A DNA stretch of 64,000 nucleotides from JAWSVE01 sp050789445 (lineage in GTDB: Bacteria > Pseudomonadota > Gammaproteobacteria > Pseudomonadales > Cellvibrionaceae): the NCBI GenBank assembly GCA_050789445.1, contig JAILXR010000001.1, positions 1,240,001 to 1,304,000 of the forward strand, read 5' to 3'. Below the pieces are notes generated by a model. It was not told the DNA's origin, made no database searches, and was given only the letters and a program-made list of their open reading frames with translations. Position 1 is the first letter of the stretch. Each line of letters opens with the position of its first letter. Shown here piece by piece: positions 55,088 through 63,990 of this stretch. The translations under genes and the position numbers were made by a program.

Positions 55088-56536
55088 ATGACAGCAACAA
55101 CTGCGCCCGCTGAGGGGAAAGCTCAGAACCACATCACCGGTTTCGGCTCCAAGCCTTACCGGTCTTATGTTCTCTTCGCACTGACGCTTATCTACATCAT
55201 GAATTTTGTCGATCGTGGCCTGCTCGCAGTCGTCGGTCCGGAACTTGTACCGGAGCTTGGAATTTCCGACACCCAATTTGGACTATTGACCGGATTCGGA
55301 TTCGCTTTGCTCTATACGTTTGTGGGCATCCCATTGGCGCGTTTCGCTGACGTGGCTCATCGCGTATGGATTATGACCATTTGCGTAGCTTTGTGGTCTC
55401 TGATGACGGCACTTTGCGGCCTCGCTACAGAGGTCACCATTGGTTCGATCACCATCGGCGCGTTCTGGATTCTGCTAGCGTGTCGCGTTGGCGTGGGTAT
55501 TGGTGAGGCAGGCTGTACGCCGCCGGCCAACTCTCTCATCGCCGACTATTATGCACCTCGTGACCGGTCGCAGGCTCTGGGATTCTACGCAATGGGTGTA
55601 ACGCTTGGCACCATGTTTGCCAACCTTATCGGCGGGTGGATTACCGACATGTTTGACTGGCGCACCGCATTTTTGGTTGTCGGTCTTCCCGGTCTGCTAA
55701 TCGCTATTGTCTTCAAATTAACCGTCAAGGAGCCACCACGTGGCTACACCGATCCACCAGAAACGGAAAAAAAGGAACGAGCTGAGCTAGGCGAGGCTAT
55801 CCGAGAGCTGATGGAAAAGCCGGCGTTTTGGCTGATGACAGCTGGCGCCACCATAGCCGCTTTTTGCGGCTATGGTATCTCCTCTTTCCAATCACTTTTT
55901 CTTGTGCGAGCTCACGAAATCACCACTGGTCAGGCGGCTATTTGGATCAATACACCAGTGGCGCTGTCTTCGGCCATTGGCACCTTCGCAACGGGCTGGC
56001 TGGCAACTAAACTTTATAAGAAACATCCCGGCGCCATCGCTTGGGTTCCGGCAGCAGGCTTGGCTTTATCGATTCCATTCTATGTGTTTGCCTTCACAAC
56101 GCAGAGCCTACTATTTGCCGCAATTGGTCTGATCATTGGCGGCTTCGTGAAATACGGCTACCTGGCCGCCCAATACACAATTGGACAAGGCGTTGTAACC
56201 ATGCGTGTACGCGCGATGGCCACCGCGGTGTTACTGTTTGTGGTCAACTTGATTGGATACGGTTTCGGACCGCTGTTCATAGGTGCAATTTCAGATATCT
56301 TCTTTAGCAGCGGTGCTGCCACGCTTGGCGTCACTGCCGAAGAATTGGCAAGAAATCAGTGCCATCCTCGCACGATAGGGGAATTAGGACAAAATCTACA
56401 AGATGTTTGCGGACAAGTCTACGCTCAGAGCCTTCAAACGGCGATGGTCATCGTAGCTTTAATGTACGCTGCAAGCTCTCTGTTCTTCGTGCTAACTTGG
56501 CGCCGCCTAGATAAGGATATGGTTGATAGAAACTAG
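55088..56536 (+). CDS. MFS transporter, spinster-like
   Basis: A 482-residue, 12-segment major facilitator. Segment 1 carries NFVDRGLLAVVGPEL and the loop 2-3 motif is PLARFADVAHR; GVGIGEAGCTPPANSLIADY and YAPRDRSQALGFYAMG are typical of the spinster-like MFS group common in sphingomonads and marine bacteria. Substrate unknown; neighbours suggest import of an ester-derived or aromatic acid. G+C and codon use (many GGC, GCC, CTG) are clearly higher than in its neighbours, a sign of recent transfer. It breaks the cinA - mutS order. Confidence 0.88.
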   Translation: MTATTAPAEGKAQNHITGFGSKPYRSYVLFALTLIYIMNFVDRGLLAVVGPELVPELGISDTQFGLLTGFGFALLYTFVGIPLARFADVAHRVWIMTICVALWSLMTALCGLATEVTIGSITIGAFWILLACRVGVGIGEAGCTPPANSLIADYYAPRDRSQALGFYAMGVTLGTMFANLIGGWITDMFDWRTAFLVVGLPGLLIAIVFKLTVKEPPRGYTDPPETEKKERAELGEAIRELMEKPAFWLMTAGATIAAFCGYGISSFQSLFLVRAHEITTGQAAIWINTPVALSSAIGTFATGWLATKLYKKHPGAIAWVPAAGLALSIPFYVFAFTTQSLLFAAIGLIIGGFVKYGYLAAQYTIGQGVVTMRVRAMATAVLLFVVNLIGYGFGPLFIGAISDIFFSSGAATLGVTAEELARNQCHPRTIGELGQNLQDVCGQVYAQSLQTAMVIVALMYAASSLFFVLTWRRLDKDMVDRN

Positions 56537-56557
56537 AACTCCATTGAAGACTTTCTC

Positions 56558-56578
56558 GGAGGGCATACATTGCCCTCC
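56558..56578 (+). terminator. Hairpin after the MFS gene
   Basis: GGAGGGCA (56558-56565) pairs with TGCCCTCC (56571-56578) around a five-base loop, 22 bases after the MFS stop. It is GC-rich and followed by only a few T residues. Confidence 0.5.
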
Positions 56579-56655
56579 TCTACACAACTAATGTCTTAGC
56601 CATCTAGCTCAAATCATTTTTAGGAATAATGCTCAACCACAATTACAGAAAACAA

Positions 56656-56681
56656 TAAAAAAGGCGCCGAAGCGCCCTTTT
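56656..56681. terminator. Bidirectional terminator between the MFS and esterase genes
   Basis: GGCGC (56663-56667), loop CGAA and GCGCC (56672-56676) form a tight GC stem, flanked by an A-run on the left and T-run on the right. It serves convergent transcripts; the esterase stop is 22 bases to the right. Confidence 0.75.
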
Positions 56682-56703
56682 ATTACTTCACATCTAAAAA
56701 CTT

Positions 56704-57723
56704 TTAATCTCCTGAAATTTTCCCACCTTTGGCTGACACCATTAGTTTGACAATCTCCTCCGTCACAAGTGGCTCCAGACCTTCGGTATGGCCTTTATCG
56801 AAACGAACAACATCCGCCACGACTCGGCCGCCTTTGCAATTTGGATAGACGTAAGATTTTGCTGTGCCGGGTCTCGCTTCTCGGCCCCAAACAGGATAAC
56901 CACTGCGATTGGAATCGTAGACCAATCCCGCCTTAGTATCGACGATCTCAGCTTCTACCCGCGCATCACAACTGTATTTTTCCGCCCAAGGAGACGTTTT
57001 AGGTAGCACTTCAATCTCATAGGCACCGGTTGTGTAAATATGAGAAACGTCGCAACTAGGTAACACTTCGGGAGGATATTGCCTCTGACGAGGTGATGGT
57101 GGCTTACCGTCGGCAGAGGGCGGTCCAAAACCAGCAACGATTTGCGCTTGGCCAATTCGTCCACCGGACAAACTCATAAAGCCATCAACTTTATTTGCAA
57201 AGAAATCAGAACAGACAATACGTCGAGAAGTCATACCGCCCTGACTATGTCCTGCCAACCAAAACGCTTTTATGCTTTTTGCGCCAAAAGCTTCAACCAC
57301 TTGATTCGTGATATTTTGTAGATGTGCATCATCATCTTCGGCTGTCCAACGTCGAACCCCTTTTTCAGGACCGGCAGCTGTTGGCGTTGCGACAACAAGT
57401 CGATATTTATCTTTGTAATCCATGGCAGGAAAATAATGGCGCTGCCAATTTCCTCTGGAACCTGCACCATGAATATTAAGAATAAAAACAATCTTCTCAT
57501 CAGGTTTTAAATCACAGGGAAAATCGAGAAAATAATCACGGCCAGTGAGCGCGTCTTTGGTATTACCACGCTCGACTATCTTCGTCGCACACTCACCGGC
57601 TGCGCAATGCAAAGGGGGAGGCGATTCACACTTCACCCCCAATACTTCGTCATTGGCTTGGGCAAGCTGCATTGTCCCCAAAAAAGCTAAACAACTTACC
57701 GCTGTAATCATTGATTTTTTCAT
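56704..57723 (-). CDS. Secreted alpha/beta-hydrolase esterase (PHB depolymerase / feruloyl esterase-like)
   Basis: A 339-residue protein with a signal peptide (to about LAQA, residue 22). The nucleophile elbow is GHSQGG (Ser near 165), with FILNIHGAGSRGNW as oxyanion region and DKGHTEGLEP holding the likely catalytic His near the C-terminus. The family (LpqC-like, esterase_PHB) includes depolymerases and feruloyl esterases; the substrate cannot be assigned. It is convergent with the MFS gene and may release the acid that the transporter takes up. Several cysteines suggest disulfides. Confidence 0.78.
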   Translation of the reverse strand: MKKSMITAVSCLAFLGTMQLAQANDEVLGVKCESPPPLHCAAGECATKIVERGNTKDALTGRDYFLDFPCDLKPDEKIVFILNIHGAGSRGNWQRHYFPAMDYKDKYRLVVATPTAAGPEKGVRRWTAEDDDAHLQNITNQVVEAFGAKSIKAFWLAGHSQGGMTSRRIVCSDFFANKVDGFMSLSGGRIGQAQIVAGFGPPSADGKPPSPRQRQYPPEVLPSCDVSHIYTTGAYEIEVLPKTSPWAEKYSCDARVEAEIVDTKAGLVYDSNRSGYPVWGREARPGTAKSYVYPNCKGGRVVADVVRFDKGHTEGLEPLVTEEIVKLMVSAKGGKISGD

Positions 57724-57932
57724 CGTATCTCCTTGTCTTATTATTAAAGCAGACGATTGATTTAACTTTCTAACTCTCTCGTCTATTTATTATTGCCGTC
57801 ATTTAAATTTAATAGCTCCACATTAAAAACTACGCCAGCCATACTAGCCATAGGGCTTTACACTACTTTGGATTTCGCTACCCCTGAGCGACATTCAGCA
57901 AGCTTCGAATACAACAAAGAACACGGGCATCC

Positions 57933-59084
57933 TTATTCGGAAATAAATAACGAAACTTGCTGCCCCGTTTTTGGATCCGCTTCTCCTCTAAGAATTTTTT
58001 CAAATATGACTTCAGTCGCTTTTGGACCGAAGCTCGTTTCTATCTCAACCCACTGACTCGCGGATTTGGAAAAGCTGCTCCACTGCTGCTCTAAAAGAGA
58101 TTGAAACTTTTTACCGCCCCATTCTTTCATCCGCTTTTGTGATTGAGAGGGTGCAAAAAACATAATTGGTTTTGGGCCTGGAAGGTCTTTTGGAAGATTC
58201 AGATTTTCTTCCCAATGAGAAAGACCAACCATGCACGTATATTTTAATTGCTCGGCAAGTCGGCGATGCAAATTTTCAATCAGTTGTGTATTCCCAGCAA
58301 AATCAACAATTACGCTGGTCTTATTACCAGCTTCATTGGCACCGAGAGAATCAAGTGCATCATAGTCCAGTGTTTGATCGTAATAACCCAGACTGTTTAC
58401 AAAATCAACTTTGCCTTTTGAGGTCAAACCAATAATGTCTACCGACTGCTCTCGCGAAGTTTTGGCATGCTGTAATAAATACGCTAAAGAGATGGCCGTT
58501 TTACTGGAAGCACTGGTAAGAATAATTTGTGAAGCACCAAAAAAATTATTGTCGGCAAGAAAATCGTCAATTAAAAATGAAGTCGTAAACAACGGACGAA
58601 AAAGCATTTGTAGTGGCTCATTATCCTCGCGATACAAAGGATCTTCTGAGCAACGAAGATATTGATTATAAACGAATGCAAGTTCACTGCGATGACTTGC
58701 GCCGTCAACAAAACTAGATTTTCGAACCTGACTCGGCTCTACGATGAGGTGAGTCGCCATGGGAAAATAACCGTAAAAACGATCACCCTTTTCAATATCA
58801 TGACATCGGCTAGCGGTCACTTCTGCAAAACCCCATACGGGGATGCAACCTTTGTTGTCCGACGCTGGAAAAAAATCCCAATAGCGTAGCTTATCGCCCA
58901 TAGCGGCATAAGTAATGTTATTTGCAGTAAACGCAAAATGGTCAATGCTAAACATTACTTGCCCATCATTCAGGGCATCAATGTCGATCGAGCTTTCAAC
59001 AATCTCGTGCTCAGTTATATTGTTTTTATTCACTAAAAATTCTATTTTCTTCACAGTATTTCTCACAGCTATTGAACTCGACAT
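57933..59084 (-). CDS. DUF2855 family protein
   Basis: A 383-residue cytoplasmic protein recognised from the DUF2855 blocks: YWDFFPASD, VWGFAEVTAS, RCSEDPLYRED, LFRPLFTTSFLIDDFL and ILTSASSKTAISLAYLL. The last resembles the nucleotide-binding strand and turn of zinc-free MDR-type (quinone oxidoreductase-like) enzymes, to which DUF2855 is distantly related. Function unknown. It lies between the secreted esterase gene (same strand, 209-base gap) and mutS (divergent). Confidence 0.85.
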   Translation of the reverse strand: MSSSIAVRNTVKKIEFLVNKNNITEHEIVESSIDIDALNDGQVMFSIDHFAFTANNITYAAMGDKLRYWDFFPASDNKGCIPVWGFAEVTASRCHDIEKGDRFYGYFPMATHLIVEPSQVRKSSFVDGASHRSELAFVYNQYLRCSEDPLYREDNEPLQMLFRPLFTTSFLIDDFLADNNFFGASQIILTSASSKTAISLAYLLQHAKTSREQSVDIIGLTSKGKVDFVNSLGYYDQTLDYDALDSLGANEAGNKTSVIVDFAGNTQLIENLHRRLAEQLKYTCMVGLSHWEENLNLPKDLPGPKPIMFFAPSQSQKRMKEWGGKKFQSLLEQQWSSFSKSASQWVEIETSFGPKATEVIFEKILRGEADPKTGQQVSLFISE

Positions 59085-59382
59085 TATTGGATATATTTAT
59101 CTAACTTCTTGCTTGTCCCCGCATTTTTGAGCAAGGACCTGTTCGATAAACTTATGGTTTTAAATTCACTAACAGTAACTACACTATCAATAGTACCTTT
59201 TGATATACCGCTGTCTACTATGGTCAGTCGCTATCGTCAAAAACATCAATCTTTACTCTGCACCTATTCGCAACGACGACTACGAACATTATCTCAATTA
59301 ACCCACTGTTTTATTTGGGTCTGCTCTGCACTTCCAGTAGAATACACCTCCTCCCCATCAGCGCTATTTAATAAAAATTAAT

Positions 59383-62040
59383 ATGAATCAAACAGTTACA
59401 GATATCGCCTCTCACACACCCATGATGCAGCAATTTCTTCGTATCAAAGCGGAGCACCCTGATGAGTTAGTGTTTTACCGCATGGGCGATTTTTATGAGC
59501 TGTTTTTTGAGGATGCAAAAAAAGCAGCGCATTTGCTGGATATCACGCTGACTGCTCGCGGCAAATCGGGCGGAGAACCGATACCTATGTGTGGCATTCC
59601 TTATCATTCGGCTGATGGATATCTTTCAAAGCTCGTACGCCACGGGGTGTCAGTTGCGGTCTGTGAACAAGTTGGAGACCCAGCCACCAGTAAAGGTCCC
59701 GTCGAACGTAAAGTGGTTCGGGTTATTACACCTGGCACTTTGACAGACGAAGCATTGCTCGATGACACCCGTGATAACTTACTGGTTGCGATCAATGAAA
59801 TCGAAGGTAATTTTGGCCTTGCGCATTTAGATGTCGGCAGTGGTCGCTTTCAAGTGTTAGAAGTCATTGGTGAAGAGCAATTAAGTGCAGAAATTGAAAG
59901 GCTCGACCCCGCTGAAATTTTATTGTCGACTGATTTCCCTGCAATAGAAAAATTAACAAGACGTCGTGGTGTTCGCACTCGTCCTGAATGGGATTTTGAT
60001 CTTGATACCGCGCACAAATTATTAACCGAGCAGTTTAAAACAAAGGATTTATCAGGATTCGGTTGTGATCATTTATCCGTTGCAATTTCGTCAGCTGGTT
60101 GTCTTTTGGCATACACGCAAGAAACTCAACGAACCGCCCTTCCCCACATCAATAAAATTGCACATGAAAATCGTGCTGATACCGTCACGCTTGATGCTGC
60201 TACGCGTCGTAACTTAGAACTGGATACGAATTTAAATGGCGAAGAAGATAACACGTTATTTTCTGTTTTAAATCGTTGTGCAACCGCCATGGGAAGCCGC
60301 TTTTTAAGACGCTGGTTAAATAGGCCTTTGCGAAACATTCATGTTTTGCAGCAACGACAAAATGCTATTCAAACATTAAAAAAGAATTTTTTGTTTGAAC
60401 AACTTCATGAAGAATTAAAAAGCATTGGCGATATGGAGCGAATTCTTGGACGCTTAGCATTACGCTCTGCACGCCCTAGAGATTTATCTCGCTTGCTGTC
60501 ATCAATTGCAATCTTTCCTAAAGTTCAATCATTATTACAAAACACAGAATCAGATTTATTAAAAAAACTGGCTAAAGAAATTTCAACCTTTCCTGAACTG
60601 GTTGAGCTTTTAGACAAGGCGATTATTGAAAATCCACCTGTCGTTATTCGGGACGGTGGCGTTATAAAAGAAGGTTACGACACAGAGCTTGATGAGCTTA
60701 GAGGCATTAGCACAAACGCCGGTCAATACTTAGTAGATTTAGAAACACGAGAAAAAGAGCGAACGGGTATTTCAACCTTAAAAGTCGGCTACAACCGTGT
60801 ACATGGTTATTTTATTGAAATCTCGCGCGCGCAATCAGCGCAAGCGCCCGCTGAATATATTCGGCGACAAACAATTAAAAATGCTGAACGTTTTATCACG
60901 CCAGAATTAAAAGAGTTCGAAGATAAAGCACTCTCAGCAAAAAGCAGAGCGCTCTCACGAGAGAAAGCGCTTTATGAAGAATTGATCGAGACTCTCAATG
61001 AATCACTCATTCCGTTGCAAGTTTCTGCTGCCGGCGTTTCTGAACTCGATGTCCTAACAAATTTAACGGAACGTTCCGACACATTGAATTTTCGTCAACC
61101 TACATTGCAAGAAGAGCGTGGGATTCATATTGAAAAAGGTCGGCATCCCGTTGTTGAAGATGTTCTCGATACCGCATTCATCCCTAATGATTTAGATTTC
61201 ACGCCCGAGCGACACATGTTAATTGTGACGGGGCCGAACATGGGCGGTAAATCGACGTATATGCGGCAAGCTGCTTTGTTGGTTTTACTCGCTCACATTG
61301 GTAGTGATATTCCTGCAGAAAAAGCCACGATCGGAATGGTCGATAGAATTTTCACCCGAATTGGTTCTTCCGATGATTTAGCCGGTGGCCGTTCAACCTT
61401 TATGGTCGAGATGACAGAAACCGCAAACATTCTTCATAACGCCACAGAACGCAGCTTGGTATTACTGGATGAGATCGGTAGAGGCACCAGTACTTTTGAT
61501 GGCCTTTCACTCGCTTGGGCTTGTGCAAATCATCTCGCCAATCGTGTTTGTTCTTTTACGTTATTTGCGACGCATTACTTTGAAATTACTAACTTAGCGA
61601 ATGACTTTTCTGGCATTGCTAACGTTCATCTCGATGCGACAGAGCATAACGACAACATTGTTTTCTTACATCAAGTTCAAGAAGGCCCAGCCAATCAAAG
61701 TTACGGGTTACAAGTTGCCAAATTAGCGGGAATTCCTCAGCAAGTTCTCGAAGAGGCTAAGCAACAACTACTTAAACTCGAACAAGGGCAGCAAGCCATT
61801 CATGATCATGACGCTGCTACAAAGACCAGTGAACTGCCCCAAGTAGCTGCCAATTCAAAATCACCAGAAGAAAACTCACAATCGATACCAGCAGCTAGCC
61901 CTCTCCAGTCTGAACTGTTTAGCGCTCCAGCTCCTAATCCTGTGGTGAATATGCTTGAAGTGCTATCAGTCGACAATCTAACCCCAAGAGAAGCCCTAGA
62001 TAAGCTGTATGAACTACAATCGATGGCAAAAAAGCTTTGA
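59383..62040 (+). CDS. mutS: DNA mismatch repair protein MutS
   Basis: An 885-residue MutS. The mismatch-binding Phe-x-Glu motif is in MGDFYELFF (near residue 40). The ATPase domain has GPNMGGKSTYMRQ (about residue 615) and LVLLDEIGRGTSTFDG; FATHYFEIT and the C-terminal helix-turn-helix follow, and a polar stretch (~805-855) precedes the tetramerisation tail. The ATG has no strong ribosome site. mutS - fdxA order is conserved with Pseudomonas. Confidence 0.97.
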   Translation: MNQTVTDIASHTPMMQQFLRIKAEHPDELVFYRMGDFYELFFEDAKKAAHLLDITLTARGKSGGEPIPMCGIPYHSADGYLSKLVRHGVSVAVCEQVGDPATSKGPVERKVVRVITPGTLTDEALLDDTRDNLLVAINEIEGNFGLAHLDVGSGRFQVLEVIGEEQLSAEIERLDPAEILLSTDFPAIEKLTRRRGVRTRPEWDFDLDTAHKLLTEQFKTKDLSGFGCDHLSVAISSAGCLLAYTQETQRTALPHINKIAHENRADTVTLDAATRRNLELDTNLNGEEDNTLFSVLNRCATAMGSRFLRRWLNRPLRNIHVLQQRQNAIQTLKKNFLFEQLHEELKSIGDMERILGRLALRSARPRDLSRLLSSIAIFPKVQSLLQNTESDLLKKLAKEISTFPELVELLDKAIIENPPVVIRDGGVIKEGYDTELDELRGISTNAGQYLVDLETREKERTGISTLKVGYNRVHGYFIEISRAQSAQAPAEYIRRQTIKNAERFITPELKEFEDKALSAKSRALSREKALYEELIETLNESLIPLQVSAAGVSELDVLTNLTERSDTLNFRQPTLQEERGIHIEKGRHPVVEDVLDTAFIPNDLDFTPERHMLIVTGPNMGGKSTYMRQAALLVLLAHIGSDIPAEKATIGMVDRIFTRIGSSDDLAGGRSTFMVEMTETANILHNATERSLVLLDEIGRGTSTFDGLSLAWACANHLANRVCSFTLFATHYFEITNLANDFSGIANVHLDATEHNDNIVFLHQVQEGPANQSYGLQVAKLAGIPQQVLEEAKQQLLKLEQGQQAIHDHDAATKTSELPQVAANSKSPEENSQSIPAASPLQSELFSAPAPNPVVNMLEVLSVDNLTPREALDKLYELQSMAKKL

Positions 62041-62063
62041 TCTAGCCTCCCTTCCATCGGCTA

Positions 62064-62083
62064 ATCCTTATAGTCATAAGGAT
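62064..62083 (+). terminator. Short hairpin after mutS
   Basis: ATCCTTAT (62064-62071) and ATAAGGAT (62076-62083) pair perfectly with an AGTC loop, 24 bases after the mutS stop. It is A/T-rich with a weak T-tract, so termination is probably partial. Confidence 0.4.
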
Positions 62084-62106
62084 ATAACTTCGACGCTCTT
62101 TAACAT

Positions 62107-62131
62107 GGCGCAAATTCTGATAGAATGCGCC
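62107..62131 (+). promoter_or_regulatory. fdxA promoter with nested inverted repeat
   Basis: GGCGC...GCGCC and ATTCT-GAT-AGAAT are nested arms around TAGAAT (62121-62126), a probable -10 with TTTAAC 16 bases upstream as -35. The symmetry suggests either a binding site or a hairpin at the transcript start. AGGGAG-like GGGAG precedes the fdxA ATG. Confidence 0.45.
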
Positions 62132-62159
62132 CCTAAATTTTTCTACGGGAGTTCACGTC

Positions 62160-62483
62160 ATGACATTCATCGTTGGCGATAACTGCATTAAATGCAAACA
62201 CACTGACTGCGTCGAAGTATGCCCTGTCGACTGCTTTTACGAAGGCCCTAACTTCCTAGTCATACATCCTGATGAATGTATTGATTGTGCTCTCTGTGAG
62301 CCAGAATGCCCTGCGAATGCGATCTTCTCTGAAGACGAGCTTCCAGCTGATCAAGCTGAATTCTTGGAACTCAATGCGGAACTTGCAGAAGTTTGGCCGA
62401 ACATCACAGAGAAAAAAGATGCGCCTGAAGACGCTGAAGAATGGGATGGCGTTGAAAACAAATTACAGTACCTTGAAAGATAA
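62160..62483 (+). CDS. fdxA: 7Fe-8S ferredoxin
   Basis: A 107-residue ferredoxin of the Azotobacter FdI type. Cys9, Cys17 and Cys50 are placed to bind the [3Fe-4S] cluster and Cys21, Cys40, Cys43 and Cys46 the [4Fe-4S] cluster; Cys12 and Cys25 are the extra cysteines of the family. The acidic C-terminal tail is normal. It is an electron carrier; the specific partner is unknown. It follows mutS, as in Pseudomonas, but rpoS, which normally comes next in that species, is not here. Confidence 0.95.
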   Translation: MTFIVGDNCIKCKHTDCVEVCPVDCFYEGPNFLVIHPDECIDCALCEPECPANAIFSEDELPADQAEFLELNAELAEVWPNITEKKDAPEDAEEWDGVENKLQYLER

Positions 62484-62575
62484 GTCCTAAACACAATCTA
62501 AAGTAGTGAAATTCAACTTTCCCAACGATGTAAGAGTTCTCTATACATCGCATATCATCTAAAAATTCCTTCAAG

Positions 62576-62612
62576 TGATTATTTGTGTTGGCCTACTCCA
62601 CACAAATAATCA
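62576..62612 (+). terminator. Hairpin terminator after fdxA
   Basis: TGATTATTTGTGT (62576-62588) and ACACAAATAATCA (62600-62612) are perfectly complementary over 13 bases with an 11-base loop, about 90 bases after the fdxA stop. A T/C-rich stretch follows. Confidence 0.6.
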
Positions 62613-62772
62613 ACTTCGCTCTTTCTTAAAATGACAAATACACGCCCCAAACTCCTTTTCCCTTTTATTTGATTGATTATTTTTTTACTCTTAGACCATT
62701 ACGAGCATAAAGCCTTTTTAACTATCGATGGTTATTCGACGTATTTTAAAAACTGCGATCACATATTTTATA

Positions 62773-63747
62773 ATGAACAAAATTACCTTTTTTCTTTGCT
62801 TAATGTTTATCTCAAACCATTCATTTTCACGTGATAGCAAAGGTACTTTTTCATTTGCTCTAGAAAATGATTTGATAGGATCTGGCTCAGACAAGCATTA
62901 CACACACGGAACTGAATTTTCTTACGTCAGTGATACCTATGTTCCAAACTGGCTTAAAACTACGGCTAGCTTCTTTCCTTTTCACGAATCTAATAATGAC
63001 ACTCGCTACTCGTGGTCCCTTGGACAAAAAATATTTACACCTTCAAATTTAGAAAAAGAAGAGCTGATCGAGGATGATCGGCCCTATGCTGGCTGGCTAA
63101 ACTTAAGCCTAGGCTTAGTGACCGAGGACATCCAAGAAAACTATCGACATGTAGATTCGATTGAATTTATTTTTGGCGTAGTCGGCCCAAAATCTATGGC
63201 AGAAAATATTCAGAAATCCATACACAGACGAACGGGTTCTACACCTCCTCAAGGCTGGGACAATCAACTAGACGATGAATACACCTTGGACTTACGTTAT
63301 CGACGAAGTTGGATCATTCCTATCATCAATAACCGTTTTGATTATTTACCCAGTGTTGGATTTACTGCTGGCTCATCTCAACGACTTCTGAACTTTGGCG
63401 GGACATTGCGAATAGGATCTGGATTGTTTTCTGATTTTGGCCCCCCTCTCATCCGTCCTACAGCATCGGGAGCCTACTACTTCAAACCCGATCAGCCTTT
63501 CTACTGGTATTTTTTTATTGGACTACATGGCCGCTTTGTTGATTACAATATTTTCCTAGACGGCAATATTGATGATAAGAGCCACAGCGTAAAACGATTA
63601 AGCTGGGTAGGTGACATTCAAACAGGTTTTATTTTAGGAACAGGTAACTGGCGATTATCGCTCACTAATATCTTCCGAACCAAAGAGTTTGAGAAGCAAA
63701 ATAATCCTGATGACTTTGGTTCTTTGGTGTTGTCTTATCGGTTTTAA
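62773..63747 (+). CDS. lpxR: Lipid A 3'-O-deacylase-like outer-membrane protein (LpxR/DUF2219 family)
   Basis: A signal peptide (NKITFFLCLMFISNHSFS) is followed by a beta-barrel ending in LSYRF, the outer-membrane C-terminal signature. FALENDLIGSGSDKHYTHG contains the conserved Asn32-Asp33 pair and YTxG; IHRRTGSTPPQGWDNQL holds the conserved catalytic-region His and Gln block. In Salmonella, LpxR removes the 3' acyloxyacyl group of lipid A. The frame opens at 62728; ATG 62773 starts the signal peptide and is preferred. It lies between fdxA and the structured element at the right edge. Confidence 0.82.
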   Translation: MNKITFFLCLMFISNHSFSRDSKGTFSFALENDLIGSGSDKHYTHGTEFSYVSDTYVPNWLKTTASFFPFHESNNDTRYSWSLGQKIFTPSNLEKEELIEDDRPYAGWLNLSLGLVTEDIQENYRHVDSIEFIFGVVGPKSMAENIQKSIHRRTGSTPPQGWDNQLDDEYTLDLRYRRSWIIPIINNRFDYLPSVGFTAGSSQRLLNFGGTLRIGSGLFSDFGPPLIRPTASGAYYFKPDQPFYWYFFIGLHGRFVDYNIFLDGNIDDKSHSVKRLSWVGDIQTGFILGTGNWRLSLTNIFRTKEFEKQNNPDDFGSLVLSYRF

Positions 63748-63860
63748 TGGGCGTCTGGCAGTGTTTAGGAAGGAATGGCAGATAGGCGAGATAACATTTC
63801 TTTTACCGCATAAAAAAACCGCTGAGCAAGCGGCATTTTGGTACTGCGAAATAAAAAATG

Positions 63861-63990
63861 GCGGAGAGGGAGGGATATCATTACAACAGCTTGTGGCTGT
63901 TGCAACCCTTCGGGCTTCGCCGTTTCACGGCTCGTGCTAAATGCTCTCGCATTTAGTCGAACAACGAGGGTCCTCACCCTCCCTCGGCCA
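63861..63990. repeat. Multi-hairpin element at right edge, tRNA-Ser-tail-like ends
   Basis: The outer arms GAGGGAGGG (63866-63874) and CCCTCCCTC (63977-63985) are complementary. Between them are CAACAGC/GCTGTTG (63884-63902), a CCC-TTC-GGG turn (about 63906-63914), GCCGT/ACGGC (63919-63931) and CTAAATGC/GCATTTAG (63937-63956). The whole can fold as a closed multi-branch structure of ~120 bases. On the minus strand, CCCTCCCTCTCCGCCA at its left end looks like the 3' end of tRNA-Ser, but the T-loop TTCGA(A/T)C is missing, so it is not a tRNA. It is probably a mobile or repeated structured element. Confidence 0.55.

Noticed and set aside
59109..59381. 90-codon plus-strand frame ending two bases before mutS
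   Set aside because: It opens with TTG, has no ribosome site or recognisable domain, and its composition looks non-coding. The proximity to mutS seems accidental.
63861..63877. tRNA-Ser gene on the minus strand
   Set aside because: Only the CCA end and part of the T-stem match. The T-loop, anticodon stem and variable arm cannot be found.
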